DNA of 35,090 nucleotides from assembly GCA_026646875.1 (NCBI GenBank), contig JAPKHL010000026.1, positions 1 through 35,090 of the forward strand, written 5' to 3'. The position numbers and the translations under genes are program-made. The notes under the pieces are model-generated. The model was not told where the DNA came from and did not search any database. It was given only the letters and a program-made list of their open reading frames with translations. Positions 34,305 through 35,090 of the stretch are shown here, piece by piece; positions within the stretch are counted from its first letter, which is position 1, and every line of letters begins with the position of its first letter. The stretch comes from Rhodocyclaceae bacterium (lineage in GTDB: Bacteria > Pseudomonadota > Gammaproteobacteria > Burkholderiales > Rhodocyclaceae).

Positions 34305-34796
34305 ATGATCAAGCTGCACACCAATTTCGGCGTCATCGCCCTCGAACTCGACGCGGAAAAGGCGCCGGAAACGACCAGGAATTTCATCGCCTACGTCGAG
34401 GCCGGGCACTACGACAACACCGTTTTCCACCGCGTGATCGACGGCTTCATGATCCAGGGCGGCGGTTTCGAACCGGGCATGAAGCAGAAGGACACCCGCG
34501 CGCCGATCAAGAACGAGGCCGACAACGGCCTGAAGAACGACCGCTACACCATCGCCATGGCGCGCACCGGCGATCCGCACTCGGCCACCGCCCAGTTCTT
34601 CATCAACGTGGCCGACAATGACTTCCTCAATTTCAAGACACCGAACGGCAACGGCTGGGGCTACTGCGTCTTCGGCAAGGTCGTCGAGGGCACCGACGTG
34701 GTCGACCGGATCAAGGGCGTGAAAACCGGCAATGCCGGCTTCCACCAGGACGTCCCGAAGGAGGACGTGATCATCGAACGCGCCGAAATCTGCTGA
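34305..34796 (+). CDS. ppiB: Cytoplasmic peptidyl-prolyl cis-trans isomerase B
   Basis: PpiB is a 163-residue cyclophilin without a signal peptide. The motifs are [51 protein letters not shown] and [24 protein letters not shown], which match the bacterial PpiB family in length and detail. The ATG at 34305 has AAGGAA upstream. It follows the periplasmic cyclophilin gene by 9 bases, an apparent tandem duplication with one copy exported. The ppiB-lpxH order seen here also occurs in Escherichia coli. Confidence 0.97.
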   Translation: MIKLHTNFGVIALELDAEKAPETTRNFIAYVEAGHYDNTVFHRVIDGFMIQGGGFEPGMKQKDTRAPIKNEADNGLKNDRYTIAMARTGDPHSATAQFFINVADNDFLNFKTPNGNGWGYCVFGKVVEGTDVVDRIKGVKTGNAGFHQDVPKEDVIIERAEIC

Positions 34797-34830
34797 ACGG
34801 CCATCCTTCGGAACTCCGCCGGGCATCCCC

Positions 34831-35090
34831 TTGATCCTCTTCATCTCGGACCTGCACCTCTCGGTGCAGGCGCCCGGCGCCACCCGCCTCCTGCTTGACT
34901 TCCTCGCCGGCCGCGCCCGCCAGGCCGAGGCGCTCTACATCCTCGGCGACCTCTTCGAGGCCTGGCCGGGCGACGACGCCATCGCAGCCGACGGCGACGC
35001 CGATGACCGTCACAACGCCACCATCGTCGCCGCGCTGCGCGACCTGTCCGATCGTGGCGTGGCGCTCAACGTGATGCACGGCAACCGCGA
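34831..35090 (+). CDS. lpxH: UDP-2,3-diacylglucosamine diphosphatase LpxH (5' part, cut by window end)
   Basis: LpxH hydrolyses UDP-2,3-diacylglucosamine to lipid X, the fourth step of lipid A synthesis, at the inner face of the membrane. The visible 86 codons show the calcineurin-like metal motifs: ISDLHL (D-x-H), ALYILGDLFEAWPGDD and MHGNRD. These match the LpxH family closely. The gene runs off the right edge of the window. The start is taken as the TTG at 34831, because no ATG or GTG occurs in frame between the ppiB stop and the ISDLHL motif. The initiation region (GGAACTCCGCC) is a weak ribosome site. Confidence 0.94.
   Translation, partial: MILFISDLHLSVQAPGATRLLLDFLAGRARQAEALYILGDLFEAWPGDDAIAADGDADDRHNATIVAALRDLSDRGVALNVMHGNR

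Overview
This GC-rich window carries gene families and a gene order typical of a betaproteobacterium, most likely near Rhodocyclales. That placement is inferred from protein style, the hrcA and grpE-dnaK-dnaJ arrangement, MnmC, and a c-type-heme chemoreceptor. No rRNA or tRNA is present to confirm it. Most of the window is chromosomal housekeeping DNA, with one accessory island in the middle (about 9.85-17.2 kb).

Left part (1-9.8 kb): mnmC (tRNA wobble modification), a glycine-zipper envelope protein, metY (sulfur assimilation), then hrcA-hemH with overlapping stop and start codons. Next is a rearranged patch. A perfect 140-bp direct repeat (6580-6719 and 7049-7188) flanks a thioredoxin-2 gene that has lost its 5' end. 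The right copy is the 3' end of an EamA-type transporter gene that is frameshifted exactly at the repeat edge. A nemR/nemA electrophile-response pair follows, each gene preceded by the same TAGAC-N5-GTCTA operator.

Centre (9.85-17.2 kb): a complete type II-C CRISPR-Cas locus. It has an array of 39 identical 36-bp repeats and 38 spacers (30 or 31 bp), then cas2, cas1 and cas9 on the minus strand. A tracrRNA on the plus strand diverges from cas9. Its anti-repeat, its tail hairpins and a rho-independent terminator beyond the last repeat all indicate that the array and tracrRNA are read on the plus strand, opposite to the cas genes. The cas9 DNA is visibly less GC-rich than the flanking genes, consistent with horizontal acquisition.

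Right part (17.2-35.1 kb): a YidB-like protein, a protein with EF-hand-like calcium loops, a methyl-accepting chemotaxis protein whose periplasmic domain has a CxxCH haem c motif, and a Ser/Thr kinase with a C-terminal cyclic-nucleotide-binding-like domain. Then come the heat-shock genes grpE (with a strong sigma-32 promoter), dnaK and dnaJ. An orphan branched-chain-type periplasmic binding protein is followed by a REC-like/3xPAS/GGDEF diguanylate cyclase. cysS is divergent from a tight envelope operon: a TPR protein, an L,D-transpeptidase, a periplasmic PPIase, a cytoplasmic PPIase, and lpxH, which is cut by the window end.

The most notable items are the II-C locus with its readable crRNA:tracrRNA architecture, the trxC/eamA duplication scar, the haem chemoreceptor, and the paired TPR/L,D-transpeptidase proteins that end in similar C-terminal domains. 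I found no clearly unprecedented defence system. The CRISPR locus is a well-formed member of a known class.
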